64,000 nt of DNA, from positions 868,001 through 932,000 of the forward strand of contig NZ_JBHZGI010000001.1 of the NCBI RefSeq assembly GCF_051900535.1, in the 5' to 3' direction. Below, piece after piece: positions 28,408 through 36,266 of the stretch; the first letter of the stretch is position 1, and each line of letters opens with the position of its first letter. The notes below the pieces were generated by a model. It did not search any database. It was not told where the DNA came from and was given only the letters and a program-made list of their open reading frames with translations. Position numbers and translations under genes: made by a program. The DNA comes from Frateuria_A sp051900535 (GTDB taxonomy: Bacteria; Pseudomonadota; Gammaproteobacteria; Xanthomonadales; Rhodanobacteraceae).

Positions 28408-29220
28408 ATGGTGCTGCACAACCGCCGATCGATCCCCTGGCTGGCCAGCGTGGTGCTGGCCGCCGTGGCCACCACCGCCGTGGCTGCGGCACCCGCCACG
28501 CCCGCCGCAGCCTCGCTGCAGCAGGCAGCCGCCGGCAGCTGGCGCTCCGACGCCAACAAGGCACGGGACGTCTACCGGCATCCGGTGCAGACCCTGCAGT
28601 TCTTCGGTCTGAAGCCCGACATGACCGTGGTCGAACTGGCACCGGGCAGCGGCTGGTACACCGAGATTCTCGCGCCTTACCTGGCTGCGCACGGGCATCT
28701 CATCGAGGCCACCTCGCCGGGCGCCAGCGCGTTCACCGCCAAGCTCAAGGCCATGCCGACCGTGTACGGCAAGGTCGGCCCCATGGTGGACTTCGCGCCG
28801 CCCGGGCAAGTCCGGCTTGGCCCGGACGGCTCGGCCGACATGGTCCTGACCTTCCGCAACACCCATGACTGGCTCAACCAGGGACCGGACACGCTCGCCG
28901 CGGCCTTCAAGGCCGCGTTCGCCGTACTCAAGCCCGGAGGCGTGTTCGGCATCGTCGAGCACCGCGCCAGGCCCTTCGCCGATGCACGGCAAAGCGCCCG
29001 CGAGCTGCACCGGATCCCCGAGGACTACCTCATCGCGCTGGCCCTGAAGACCGGCTTCCGCCTGGACGGCGTCTCCGAGATCAACGCCAACCCCAAGGAC
29101 CCGGAGGACATCAACGTCCACCGCCTGCTGCCCGACCTCGCCGGGGATGACAGCGAACACGCGAAGATGCGGGCGATCGGCGAATCGGACCGGATGACAC
29201 TGCGGCTGGTCAAACCTTAA
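28408..29220 (+). CDS. Exported methyltransferase-fold protein
   Basis: 270 aa. It starts with a clear signal peptide (hydrophobic 9-30, AAA-AP cleavage), followed by a Rossmann methyltransferase fold: the SAM-binding motif is MTVVELAPGSGWYTE and the later motif is AVLKPGGVFGIVEHRA. An S-adenosylmethionine enzyme outside the cytoplasm would lack its cofactor, so the fold may have another role or the export may be misleading. A second member of the same family is at 43033-43794. ATG 28408 is chosen over ATG 28384 because GGGAGG (28394-28399) lies in front. No partner gene is obvious. Confidence 0.75.
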   Translation: MVLHNRRSIPWLASVVLAAVATTAVAAAPATPAAASLQQAAAGSWRSDANKARDVYRHPVQTLQFFGLKPDMTVVELAPGSGWYTEILAPYLAAHGHLIEATSPGASAFTAKLKAMPTVYGKVGPMVDFAPPGQVRLGPDGSADMVLTFRNTHDWLNQGPDTLAAAFKAAFAVLKPGGVFGIVEHRARPFADARQSARELHRIPEDYLIALALKTGFRLDGVSEINANPKDPEDINVHRLLPDLAGDDSEHAKMRAIGESDRMTLRLVKP

Positions 29221-29756
29221 AGCGGGCGGCGGCGCTGCCGTCCTTCTGCTCGAGCCGCGCCCACGACGAAGGCTTTAGGCCACCCCGCGCATGCCACCCC
29301 AGGGCGCGCTGCTGCAGGTAGGGGCGGACCTCCTCGTCCCGCCCGGGCGTCAGGGCTTCATCGAACAACGCCGATACGCCGGCAGCCTTGAGGCCGGGCA
29401 GGCCCAAGGCGCGGATACTGCTTGCGCGGACTGCCAACGTGATCGGGATCGGCTCAGCCATCGGGGTACTCGCCAGGTATCGTCCCCACCGCGCGAACCA
29501 GATCCCGAGTTCTGGTTTGGCACCCCAGATGAACAGGACCCTCGTCCCGTTCATGCTCCGCGGTCCCGGATAACACCCGCCTCACGCCCCGGCGCGCATC
29601 CTGCACTGGCACTACGACGCAAGGTCGTAACGGCCACTCAGCCGCGCAGCACGTCCCATTCCCCACCCGCACTGAGCCTATCGCCCCCTGCCCCAGGCAG
29701 GAGTCCGGCTTCGGCCGCCCGCGATTCCGTGTCTCTGCGGATCGTTCCTCAAAGGT
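29221..29756. other. Gene-free stretch
   Basis: About 535 bp without a supported gene. A leftward frame of 114 codons (29210-29554) overlaps the previous gene's stop and shows no recognisable domain. The right end holds the fasciclin gene's leader. Confidence 0.4.
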
Positions 29757-30215
29757 ATGAACCTGATGACCACCATGACCAAAACCCACAGCAACCAGAA
29801 CATCGTCGACGCCGCCGCCGCCAACGGCTCGTTCAAGACCTTCGGCAAGGCCCTCGAACGCGCCGGCATGATCGACACCCTGCGCGGCACCGGCCCCTTC
29901 ACCGTCTTCGCGCCGACCGACGCCGCGTTCGACAAGATGCCGGCCGGCCGCCTGGAAACGCTCTTCCAGCCCGGGAACAAGGAAGAACTCGTTTCGCTGC
30001 TCAACTACCACGTCCTGAAGGGCAGCAAGCTCCTCGCCGACATCGGCAAGTGGACGTCCGCCAGGACGATCGCCGGCAAGGAAGCTCCGATCAAGATGAC
30101 CGGCGACAAGGTCAGCGTGGACGGCGCCCAGATCACCTCGCCGGACATCGCCACGAGCAACGGTGTGATCCACGGCATCGACAAGGTCAATGTTCCGGAA
30201 GCCCTCGCGGCGTAA
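29757..30215 (+). CDS. Fasciclin-domain protein
   Basis: 152 aa, a single FAS1 domain covering almost the whole protein: NIVDAAAANGSFKTFGKALE, then GPFTVFAPTDAAFDKMP (motif H1), LLNYHVLKG (the conserved YH) and NGVIHGIDKV near the end. There is no signal peptide, unusual for FAS1 proteins, which are normally exported adhesion or stress-related proteins. Three ATGs (29757, 29766, 29775) are possible; AAAGG at 29751 fits the first two. A strong terminator follows directly, so the gene is probably monocistronic. Confidence 0.85.
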   Translation: MNLMTTMTKTHSNQNIVDAAAANGSFKTFGKALERAGMIDTLRGTGPFTVFAPTDAAFDKMPAGRLETLFQPGNKEELVSLLNYHVLKGSKLLADIGKWTSARTIAGKEAPIKMTGDKVSVDGAQITSPDIATSNGVIHGIDKVNVPEALAA

Positions 30216-30231
30216 CCGCGGCCTGATGGGA

Positions 30232-30260
30232 AACGGCGAGGCGCAAGCCTCGCCGTTTTC
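30232..30260 (+). terminator. Rho-independent terminator of the fasciclin gene
   Basis: Perfect 11-bp stem (AACGGCGAGGC with GCCTCGCCGTT), GCAA loop, then TTC and T-rich sequence, 17 bp after the stop codon. Confidence 0.85.
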
Positions 30261-30341
30261 GTGTGCTCGATCCCGGTTGGGCGGCTCGCCCGGAAAAAGT
30301 CCAGCTTGAGCCGGCCTCTTTCTTACGCACTGATGTGCTGC

Positions 30342-30395
30342 TTAAGCGGCGATGCGCGTGATCCTCTCAATGGCCTTGCCGAGTGCGCGATGGGA
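30342..30395 (-). pseudogene. Short remnant of HigA-family antitoxin tail
   Basis: Encodes SHRALGKAIERITRIAA and a TAA stop, nearly the same as the last 17 residues of the remnant at 25602-25748. Only the tail remains. The rest of the 30261-30650 interval shows no gene. Confidence 0.6.
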
Positions 30396-30650
30396 GCCAC
30401 TGGCGTTGTTGACCCGTACGTCGATGCCGCCGCGGGCCAGCCCAACCTGCCCCCTTTTTTGGTATCGACGTCTGGTCGAGAAGCCCGCTCCCGGGAAAGG
30501 AGCCCTGGGCCAAGGCGTATATCGCTGCCAGCTCACGTCGGCTTCCCATGCACTCGACGTCGTGGCGTCTACGCTCGCACGACTGTCCATGCCCGCGGCC
30601 CGTCGCCCGTACGCAAGGATGGATCGCGCCACCCGAGGAGATCCCAGCCG

Positions 30651-31091
30651 ATGAGCTACCGTGCCCCACCCCAGCGCTCCTTCGTGGCCAATGCCGTCTA
30701 CGACGTACTCAACCCGATCCCCTACGGCTGCTTCGTCGCCACGCTCATCTTCGACATCCTTTACGCGAAGACCGCCACCATCCTGTGGGTCCACGCAGCC
30801 GCCTGGCTGGTGACCATCGGGCTTCTGTTCGCGATCATTCCGCGGCTGGTGAACCTCGTGCAGGTCTGGATCACCGGTCGCCGGTTCGCTCTGCCAGCCG
30901 ACAAGCTGGACTTCTGGCTCAACCTGGTGGCGGTCGTGCTCGCCATCTTGAACGCCTTCGTCCACTCGCGGGACGCCTACGGCGTGGTTCCCGCGAACGT
31001 ATGGCTGTCCGCATGCACCGTCCTGCTGCTGGTGATCGCCCAGGTGGTCACGGCGCTCGCCCCCTATCGCACCGGGGAGGTCCGGGCATGA
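30651..31091 (+). CDS. DUF2231 four-helix membrane protein
   Basis: 146 aa with four hydrophobic helices (about 22-38, 45-62, 86-104, 118-136), the plan of the DUF2231 family of predicted membrane proteins. These often accompany redox enzymes and may carry electrons or heme, but the role is not established. ATG 30651 has GAGGAG 10 bases ahead. The stop overlaps the start of the dehydrogenase gene (ATGA, 31088-31091), so the two are translationally coupled and the membrane protein may be the electron partner of the dehydrogenase. Confidence 0.8.
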   Translation: MSYRAPPQRSFVANAVYDVLNPIPYGCFVATLIFDILYAKTATILWVHAAAWLVTIGLLFAIIPRLVNLVQVWITGRRFALPADKLDFWLNLVAVVLAILNAFVHSRDAYGVVPANVWLSACTVLLLVIAQVVTALAPYRTGEVRA

Positions 31092-32407
31092 ACAAGCTTC
31101 TGGGTCCAGGCCTTCTCGCGCTCGCCTGCGTGGGGCTGCTGGGCGGGTGCGGCGACAAGGCGTCCTATTCCATGGCCGAGCAATCGGGCAACGGCAAACC
31201 CCCCTTGCCCGAGCCACGCAACTTCCTGCTGCCTCCGATGAAGGTGCCCAACGGCGTGGGCTGGAAGGAAGGCCAGACGCCCAAGGTTGCGCAGGGCCTG
31301 GCGATCGCCAAGATCGCCAGCGGCCTGATGCACCCGCGCCAGCTCTATACCCTCCCCAATGGCGACGTGCTGGTGGTGGAGTCCAACAGCCCGGGAACCG
31401 AGGAGTTGACCACGCCCAAGCAACTGATTGCCGGCAAGATCAAGAACGGCTCGGGCAAGGGGGCCAAGGGCGGCAACCGGATCACGCTGCTGCGGCCCGC
31501 CGGTGGCAATGGAGCGTGGGAGAAGCACGTCTTCATCGAACACCTGAACTCGCCTTTCGGCGTGCAGCTGATCGGCAACACCCTCTACGTGGCCAATACC
31601 GATGGCATCGTGACCTTCCCCTACACCACGGGCGAAACGCACATCGCCGCGCCGGCCCAGCCCTTCACCGACCTGCCCGACACCGTCAACCACCACTGGA
31701 CCAAGGCGCTGCTCGCCAGCCCGGACGGTCGCAAGCTCTACGTCGGCGTGGGCTCCAACAGCAACATCACCGAGAACGGCCTGGAGGTGGAATACCGTCG
31801 CGCGGACATCCTCGAGGTCGACGCGACGACCGGCGCCAGCCGCATCTATGCCTCGGGCCTGCGCAACCCGACCGGTCTGCAGTGGGAACCGCAGACCGGC
31901 AAGCTGTGGACGATCGTCAACGAGCGCGACGAGATCGGCGCCGACCTCGTGCCCGACTACCTCACCTCCGTGCAGGACCACGGCTTCTACGGCTGGCCCT
32001 ACAGCTACTGGGGCCAGCACGTCGACCGGCGGGTGCAGCCGCCACGGCCGGACCTGGTCGCAAAGGCGATCGTGCCCGACTACGCGATCGGCTCGCACGT
32101 CGCGCCCCTCGGGCTGCTGATGACGCAGGCCAACGCCCTGCCCGCGCAGTACCACGACGGTGCTTTCATCAGCGAACACGGGAGCTGGGACCGCCGGCCA
32201 TTGAGCGGCTATCGCGTGACCTTCGTCGCCTTCCCGCAGGGCCGCCCGGTCGGCAAGCCCCAGCCGGTCGTCACCGGCTTCTACTCGCCGGACGAGTCGG
32301 AGCTGTACGGCGCTCCGGTGGGGCTGGCGCAGGACCGGGACGGGGCCCTGCTGATCGCCGACGACGTGGGCAACGTGGTGTGGCGGGTGACGCAGGCCGC
32401 GCGTTGA
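31088..32407 (+). CDS. PQQ-dependent sugar dehydrogenase-type lipoprotein (sorbosone dehydrogenase family)
   Basis: 439 aa. Lipoprotein signal with lipobox LLGGC (Cys21), so anchored in a membrane facing the periplasm. The body is a six-bladed propeller of the soluble glucose/sorbosone dehydrogenase kind: MHPRQLYTLPNGDVLVVES, YVGVGSNSNITENG, LRNPTGLQW, and the C-terminal FISEHGSWDRRPLSGYRV and LIADDVGNVVWRV. Members oxidise aldoses or other sugars using PQQ; the exact sugar is unknown. It is coupled by a 4-bp overlap to the DUF2231 gene. The transposase frame at 32411 runs antisense through most of this gene without a stop. Confidence 0.85.
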   Translation: MNKLLGPGLLALACVGLLGGCGDKASYSMAEQSGNGKPPLPEPRNFLLPPMKVPNGVGWKEGQTPKVAQGLAIAKIASGLMHPRQLYTLPNGDVLVVESNSPGTEELTTPKQLIAGKIKNGSGKGAKGGNRITLLRPAGGNGAWEKHVFIEHLNSPFGVQLIGNTLYVANTDGIVTFPYTTGETHIAAPAQPFTDLPDTVNHHWTKALLASPDGRKLYVGVGSNSNITENGLEVEYRRADILEVDATTGASRIYASGLRNPTGLQWEPQTGKLWTIVNERDEIGADLVPDYLTSVQDHGFYGWPYSYWGQHVDRRVQPPRPDLVAKAIVPDYAIGSHVAPLGLLMTQANALPAQYHDGAFISEHGSWDRRPLSGYRVTFVAFPQGRPVGKPQPVVTGFYSPDESELYGAPVGLAQDRDGALLIADDVGNVVWRVTQAAR

Positions 32408-32410
32408 CGC

Positions 32411-33124
32411 CAAAAGCCGGGTCAGAGTGCACTTTCCGAGCCTTTTCCTGGACGACCGACTCTTCGCTGGGCCGGCACGCCGCCCCAGTTGCGCTTCGAT
32501 GGCTGCGCGGAAGCGGTCCGTACCTAACGCATGCTGGCGCTGCAGGTGCAGACGTATGGCCGTCAGTTCGTCATCCGAGATGGCTTGCCTCACCAGTTCG
32601 CGATAAGCACTCTGCCGGGACTCCGCATCACGGCCCAGGGAGAAAAAGTTCGCGTGCGGCGTGACCAGCGGGTCAGGTCTACCGTGCGCATTGGCGCCGT
32701 AGCTCGACCAGCGATAGCCATCGGGACCCTCGACCATGCGGGCGCGCACCGGGTTGAGTTCGATGTAGCGGTAGCAGTGCAGCAGATAGCTCTCGCGGTC
32801 CACGGGACACGCCTTGTAGCGCCCCTCCCACAGCGTTCCAGTGCGATGGTGGCGATCGTTGATATAGCGCACGTACCTTCGCCCGAGCGCCTGCATCAGC
32901 GCCGCTACCTGCCCGGACCCGGTGGGCGTCAGCAGCAGATGCACGTGGTTGGTCATCAACACATAGGCATGCACCGCGCAATGCCTGCGCAGGGCGAGTT
33001 CCTTCAGCTCCTGCAGGTAACGCAGGTAGTCGGTCTCCTCAAAGAAACAGGGTTGCCGATCGTTGCCTCGCTGCACGACGTGCTGAGGGATCCCCGGCAG
33101 ATCGAGCCTTGGCTGGCGTGGCAT
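32411..33124 (-). CDS. REP-associated tyrosine transposase (RAYT), 3' end read-through
   Basis: Y1-transposase of the RAYT kind, which moves REP palindromes. From ATG 33124 it begins PRQPRLDLPGIPQHVVQRG, has the HVH metal motif (residues 60-62, TNHVHLLLTP), WEGRYKA, and the catalytic Tyr120 in YRYIELNPVRA. Homology fades around SSRKR (about 32440); the frame then runs through the REP at 32412-32437 with no stop until 31064, antisense to the PQQ dehydrogenase gene. I end the feature at the REP. The original stop seems to be lost, so the protein may carry a long unnatural tail, or the gene may be dead. It is flanked by REPs in opposite orientation, the usual RAYT setting. Confidence 0.75.
32412..32437. 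repeat. REP element left of the RAYT gene
   Basis: AAAAGCCGGGTCAGAGTGCA then CTTTCC. It is an inverted version of the two copies right of the RAYT gene. Confidence 0.75.
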
Positions 33125-33200
33125 GGGCACTCCCCAAACGCGAAAGCCTTAAGACTGCGGCATCCTCTTCGCGCCTCGCTATCAGCGAGGACAGCCGTAC

Positions 33201-33272
33201 GATGTCAGGAAAGTGCACTCTGGCTCGGGTTTTTGCGATGTCAGGAAAGTGCACTCTGGCTCGGGTTTTTGC
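33201..33272. repeat. Two perfect 36-bp tandem REP copies
   Basis: 33201-33236 and 33237-33272 are identical, each with GGAAAGTGCACTCTGGCTCG at its core followed by GGTTTTTGC. They lie between the RAYT gene and the defence island. Confidence 0.85.
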
Positions 33273-33308
33273 AGTGTACGCACGTGTTGTTAGCGCGTGC
33301 CGGCTGAT

Positions 33309-33779
33309 CTATAGCTCGCTCTCTGCGTCGAAAAACCTGGACAAAATCTCAAGAAGCCTAGATGCGTCCAGCGCTTCACACTCCCAGATGGTCAGAACCC
33401 GAAAGCCCGCGTGTGCTAAAGCTTCGGTCGCTCGTACGTCGCGATCAACATTCGCCTCAAACTTTTGTAGCCAGAACTCCCTGTTACGCGTTGGAGTTGT
33501 GGTACGGGAACATCCAATGTGGCGATGCCAAAAGCATCCGTGTACGAAGATTACAAACCGTTTTCTACGGTTGGCCAAGTCTGGCGACCCGGGGAGGTCA
33601 CGGTTATCGATGGTGTAGCGAACCCTCAGCGATTTCAGGGCTGCCCGAACAGCGAGCTCCGGCTTTGTCCCAGCTTGGCGGACTTTCGACATTACCTCCG
33701 AACGATCCAAAGTCGTCCGTAGGCCCCGGACACGAAGACCGGCATTTTTGAACGGACTGTCTTGTCTTTTCTGGGACAC
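33309..33779 (-). CDS. vsr: Vsr-type very short patch repair endonuclease
   Basis: 156 aa. Family features: SEVMSKVRQAGTKPELAVR, the catalytic PGSPDLA with its Asp, FVHGCFWHRH with the zinc/active-site histidines, and the C-terminal VLTIWECEALD. Vsr nicks DNA beside T:G mismatches made when 5-methylcytosine deaminates, starting repair at sites of the partner C5 methyltransferase. The start is GTG at 33779, with AAGG in front and an 18-bp gap behind the methyltransferase stop. Last gene of the leftward run. Base composition is lower in GC than the flanks (32 of 60 in the line at 33481). Confidence 0.92.
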   Translation of the reverse strand: MSQKRQDSPFKNAGLRVRGLRTTLDRSEVMSKVRQAGTKPELAVRAALKSLRVRYTIDNRDLPGSPDLANRRKRFVIFVHGCFWHRHIGCSRTTTPTRNREFWLQKFEANVDRDVRATEALAHAGFRVLTIWECEALDASRLLEILSRFFDAESEL

Positions 33780-33797
33780 GAGGGGGAACCTTCGAGC

Positions 33798-35039
33798 TCA
33801 CCCGGAGACAGTAGCCAAATGGCGCTCCACCGCATGGATGAAACCATGGGGGAACCGCAACTTGGCTCGGCGTGTCCTCTCAAGAAATCCCCCGGTCGCC
33901 TTCGCCGAAAGCGGTACTACAGCGTATTTCAGGAACTCGTTGAGTGGCGGCGTGGCTCTCCGCATCGGCCATTCCGAAATCGAAACGACGTGCCTACCTT
34001 GCCCGACGTTCCAGGCGGCGGTTGGCCACTTTCGATGCCCTTGCATTGGCATCACAGGGAGATCGAGCAGTCGGCCGGGTTTCCGCATTCGACGACCGAT
34101 CCAGACAGCTGCCGGCACGCTCACGGCGTTACCGACCAGCTTCCAACGCGCTCCCTTCTTGACGACTGTTTCAGCTGTGCGCGTCCAGTTCGCCGGAAAC
34201 CCCTGGAGCCGCTCGGCATCACGGATGTCTGGAGTCACCAAACTTCCGTCGGGCATCCAGATAGCCGGTGGCGACGGAATGCCTATCCCCGACCCGCCCT
34301 TCAGTGTCGGCACCGCGTCTACGGCCCACCCAAGGCCTCGAAGCCCTTCCGTCCAATAAAAGCCACAGGCAACAGGGTGCCCGTTGAGCAGCGGCTCAGG
34401 TTGCGCTCCCGCTTCGTCAGCGAAAAGTACGTTGCGCGGATCCCCCTCTAAGCTTGCGAGGAGATAGACACGCCGGCGCCTTTGCGGGAGACCGAACGCA
34501 CGCGAGTCCACCACCCGATAGGCCCATCGGTACCCCAGCGCCTCCAAGCGGCTAGTAATTACGTGCATGGCCTCGCCCTGCCCGAGCTGAAGCATGAACG
34601 GCACATTCTCGAGGAGCACCCAGGACGTACGGTGCTTCTCGATTAGACGAAACACCTCACCGACAAGACCGGACCGTGCACCCGCCAAACCTTTCGTAGT
34701 GCCAGCCTGCGAGAGATCCTGACAAGGGAAGCCCGCAACCACGAGCGAGGTGCCATCGGGGACTCGCTTCAGTGTGCGTATGTCGTCATGCAGCGAAACA
34801 TGCGAAAAGCGATCCTCCAGGACCGCCATGGCGCCCGGGTCGTTTTCGCAAAAAAACAAAGCCTCGTGCCCGGCTCGAGCTAAACCACGTTCCACCCCGC
34901 CGATTCCGGCAAAGAGGCCGGCTACGCGGTGTACGACCCCATCCGGTACCTCATCAGAGGCGCCACTTTTCTTCTGTTCAAGCCGAAGCGGCAACTCGAC
35001 CTGGCTTACGGAAGAACGAGAGGCGGACTGCCGGCTCAC
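33798..35039 (-). CDS. C5 cytosine-specific DNA methyltransferase
   Basis: 413 aa. The Dcm-family motifs are in order: motif I GLFAGIGG (41-48), motif IV GFPCQDLS with catalytic Cys106, motif VI LLENVPF (142-148), motif VIII QRRRRVYLLAS, the IX-like DIRDAERLQGFP and motif X KLVGNAVSVP. The target-recognition region lies between VIII and IX and is short; the recognised site cannot be read from sequence. The start is GTG at 35039, overlapping the stop of the upstream regulator (GTGA), so translation is coupled; an ATG further upstream (35117) would lie inside the regulator gene. With Vsr behind and a possible endonuclease ahead it forms a restriction-modification-like set. Confidence 0.92.
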   Translation of the reverse strand: MSRQSASRSSVSQVELPLRLEQKKSGASDEVPDGVVHRVAGLFAGIGGVERGLARAGHEALFFCENDPGAMAVLEDRFSHVSLHDDIRTLKRVPDGTSLVVAGFPCQDLSQAGTTKGLAGARSGLVGEVFRLIEKHRTSWVLLENVPFMLQLGQGEAMHVITSRLEALGYRWAYRVVDSRAFGLPQRRRRVYLLASLEGDPRNVLFADEAGAQPEPLLNGHPVACGFYWTEGLRGLGWAVDAVPTLKGGSGIGIPSPPAIWMPDGSLVTPDIRDAERLQGFPANWTRTAETVVKKGARWKLVGNAVSVPAAVWIGRRMRKPGRLLDLPVMPMQGHRKWPTAAWNVGQGRHVVSISEWPMRRATPPLNEFLKYAVVPLSAKATGGFLERTRRAKLRFPHGFIHAVERHLATVSG

Positions 35040-35248
35040 TTGCGACCTCGGGAGCTGGCCGTCGATAGGTCGGCCTCCCCGACCACGTAACGCTCGGCCG
35101 CCTCTCTGACCACCCAAGCGACCGATACCTTCTTAGCGGCTGCAATACGCTCCAGCTCGGCGTAGATGCCAGAAGGAAAGCTCACGGACGCTCGAGTAAT
35201 GTCGTCCGTGCCGATTCGGGGCTTCGCTGCAATTCGAGTTTTTTGCAC
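35036..35248 (-). CDS. Ribbon-helix-helix (CopG/Arc-type) regulator
   Basis: 70 aa. The core RASVSFPSGIYAELERIAAA followed by KKVSVAWVVREAAERYV is the beta-strand, helix, helix plan of CopG/Arc repressors. I chose GTG 35248 because GGAG lies 7-10 bases upstream and it gives a compact protein; an ATG at 35350 would reach into the possible endonuclease gene. An inverted repeat (35267-35297) just ahead of the start is a likely operator for itself. The 4-bp overlap with the methyltransferase suggests it sets methyltransferase expression, like controller proteins of restriction systems, though those are usually helix-turn-helix. Confidence 0.75.
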   Translation of the reverse strand: MQKTRIAAKPRIGTDDITRASVSFPSGIYAELERIAAAKKVSVAWVVREAAERYVVGEADLSTASSRGRK

Positions 35249-35266
35249 GTCATCGCTCCAGCACTC

Positions 35267-35297
35267 TTTGCACCAATTTACATCACAAAGGTGCAAA
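35267..35297. promoter_or_regulatory. Inverted repeat, likely operator of the regulator/methyltransferase genes
   Basis: TTTGCACC (35267-35274) and GGTGCAAA (35290-35297) are perfect 8-bp inverted arms with a 15-bp spacer. The site lies in the 68-bp gap between the upstream stop (35317) and the regulator start (35248). Confidence 0.55.
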
Positions 35298-35316
35298 AGA
35301 GAATCCTGGGCTGGGG

Positions 35317-36144
35317 CTACCGCCTTGCGCCTCTGCGATAAGCAGCACAAATCTGACGGACCATTCGTTCGTAGTGAATCGAGCTATCTGTGGCAGGGGA
35401 GCACTCGCCGGTAGATACAGTCACCGGCGTACCGTCGTTGCGGCACGCAATCGATAAGGCTCCAACCGCGTCGTAACCAAGAAGACCGTGATGATCCCTG
35501 CAGAGCGGCACCGCGGCGGCAAGCATGTTCAGTACGGCCTTCGCGCTTTCGGGCTGACGCATCTTCTTGGGACTGTCGGCACCAGACCTGAAGGTTTCCG
35601 CAGTGTTGACCAGCGTATACGAGACAACCGTACATTCCGGCGCCGCGCGCTTGGCCAGATACCCCGTCGCCAAGATCTCCGCATGCAGCCTCGGCAACGC
35701 TCCGATGTGATCGGTCATGCAGGCCTTTGCTTCGACCGCCACCGCGACCTCTGAAACGTCACTCCTGGTTTCTTCGTGGACGCTGACTACCTCGGCGAGC
35801 AGCCCTTCCTCTTCGGCTGTCAGAGCGATGCCATAACTCTTTCCTACGTCAAGGAAAGTTCGTCGACCTCCTAGGCTTCCACGGCTTCTCGGGACCCGAG
35901 TCAGCACGAGATCGAGTGTCTTGTTGATGGGCCCCACCATCAGGTGGTTGATGGCAAAGCCGATCTTGCCAGCGCGCGCATCTTCGTAAAGGGCATCACA
36001 CTCGAGCAGGCAATCGAGAAGCAACGTCCAGCACGCAATCTTCGAGTGGACGTCACTACGTGGGTGATACTGCCACGCGCCCTGAGCTTTCCCTCGCCGC
36101 GTTGGGATACTGAGCGTCCTGACGAGAATTTGCGGGCCGAGCAT
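35317..36144 (-). CDS. Unrecognised protein, possible PD-(D/E)XK restriction endonuclease
   Basis: 275 aa; I do not recognise the family. A possible nuclease core is visible: Asp78 in NKTLDLVLTRVP, then a strand with Glu138-Ala-Lys140 (VAVAVEAKACMTDH), the D...ExK pattern of PD-(D/E)XK enzymes. It sits next to the regulator, C5 methyltransferase and Vsr on the same strand, where the restriction enzyme of such a system would be. This is inference from motif and place; spacing of the Asp to ExK (60 residues) is longer than typical. No signal peptide or membrane segment. The ATG is firmly set by AGGAGG 5-7 bases ahead. Confidence 0.6.
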   Translation of the reverse strand: MLGPQILVRTLSIPTRRGKAQGAWQYHPRSDVHSKIACWTLLLDCLLECDALYEDARAGKIGFAINHLMVGPINKTLDLVLTRVPRSRGSLGGRRTFLDVGKSYGIALTAEEEGLLAEVVSVHEETRSDVSEVAVAVEAKACMTDHIGALPRLHAEILATGYLAKRAAPECTVVSYTLVNTAETFRSGADSPKKMRQPESAKAVLNMLAAAVPLCRDHHGLLGYDAVGALSIACRNDGTPVTVSTGECSPATDSSIHYERMVRQICAAYRRGARR

Positions 36145-36266
36145 GCCGCCTCCTGAGAGGAAAAGTGATAACTACCAAGGTAACAGACCCCGGAATGGAG
36201 ACCGCCCCTTCCCGAGCGTTGTCGTGCCAGTTCGGCCCACCGGGTCCGCGGCGTACTTGACCCAGG

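Noticed and set aside
29210..29554. Leftward 114-codon frame
   Set aside because: No recognised domain and it overlaps the stop of the previous gene; not supported as a gene.
33201..33272. Possible attachment site of an integrative element
   Set aside because: The repeats are REP units next to a RAYT gene; no integrase and no tRNA were found, and no matching copy lies at the other island end (39019-39030).
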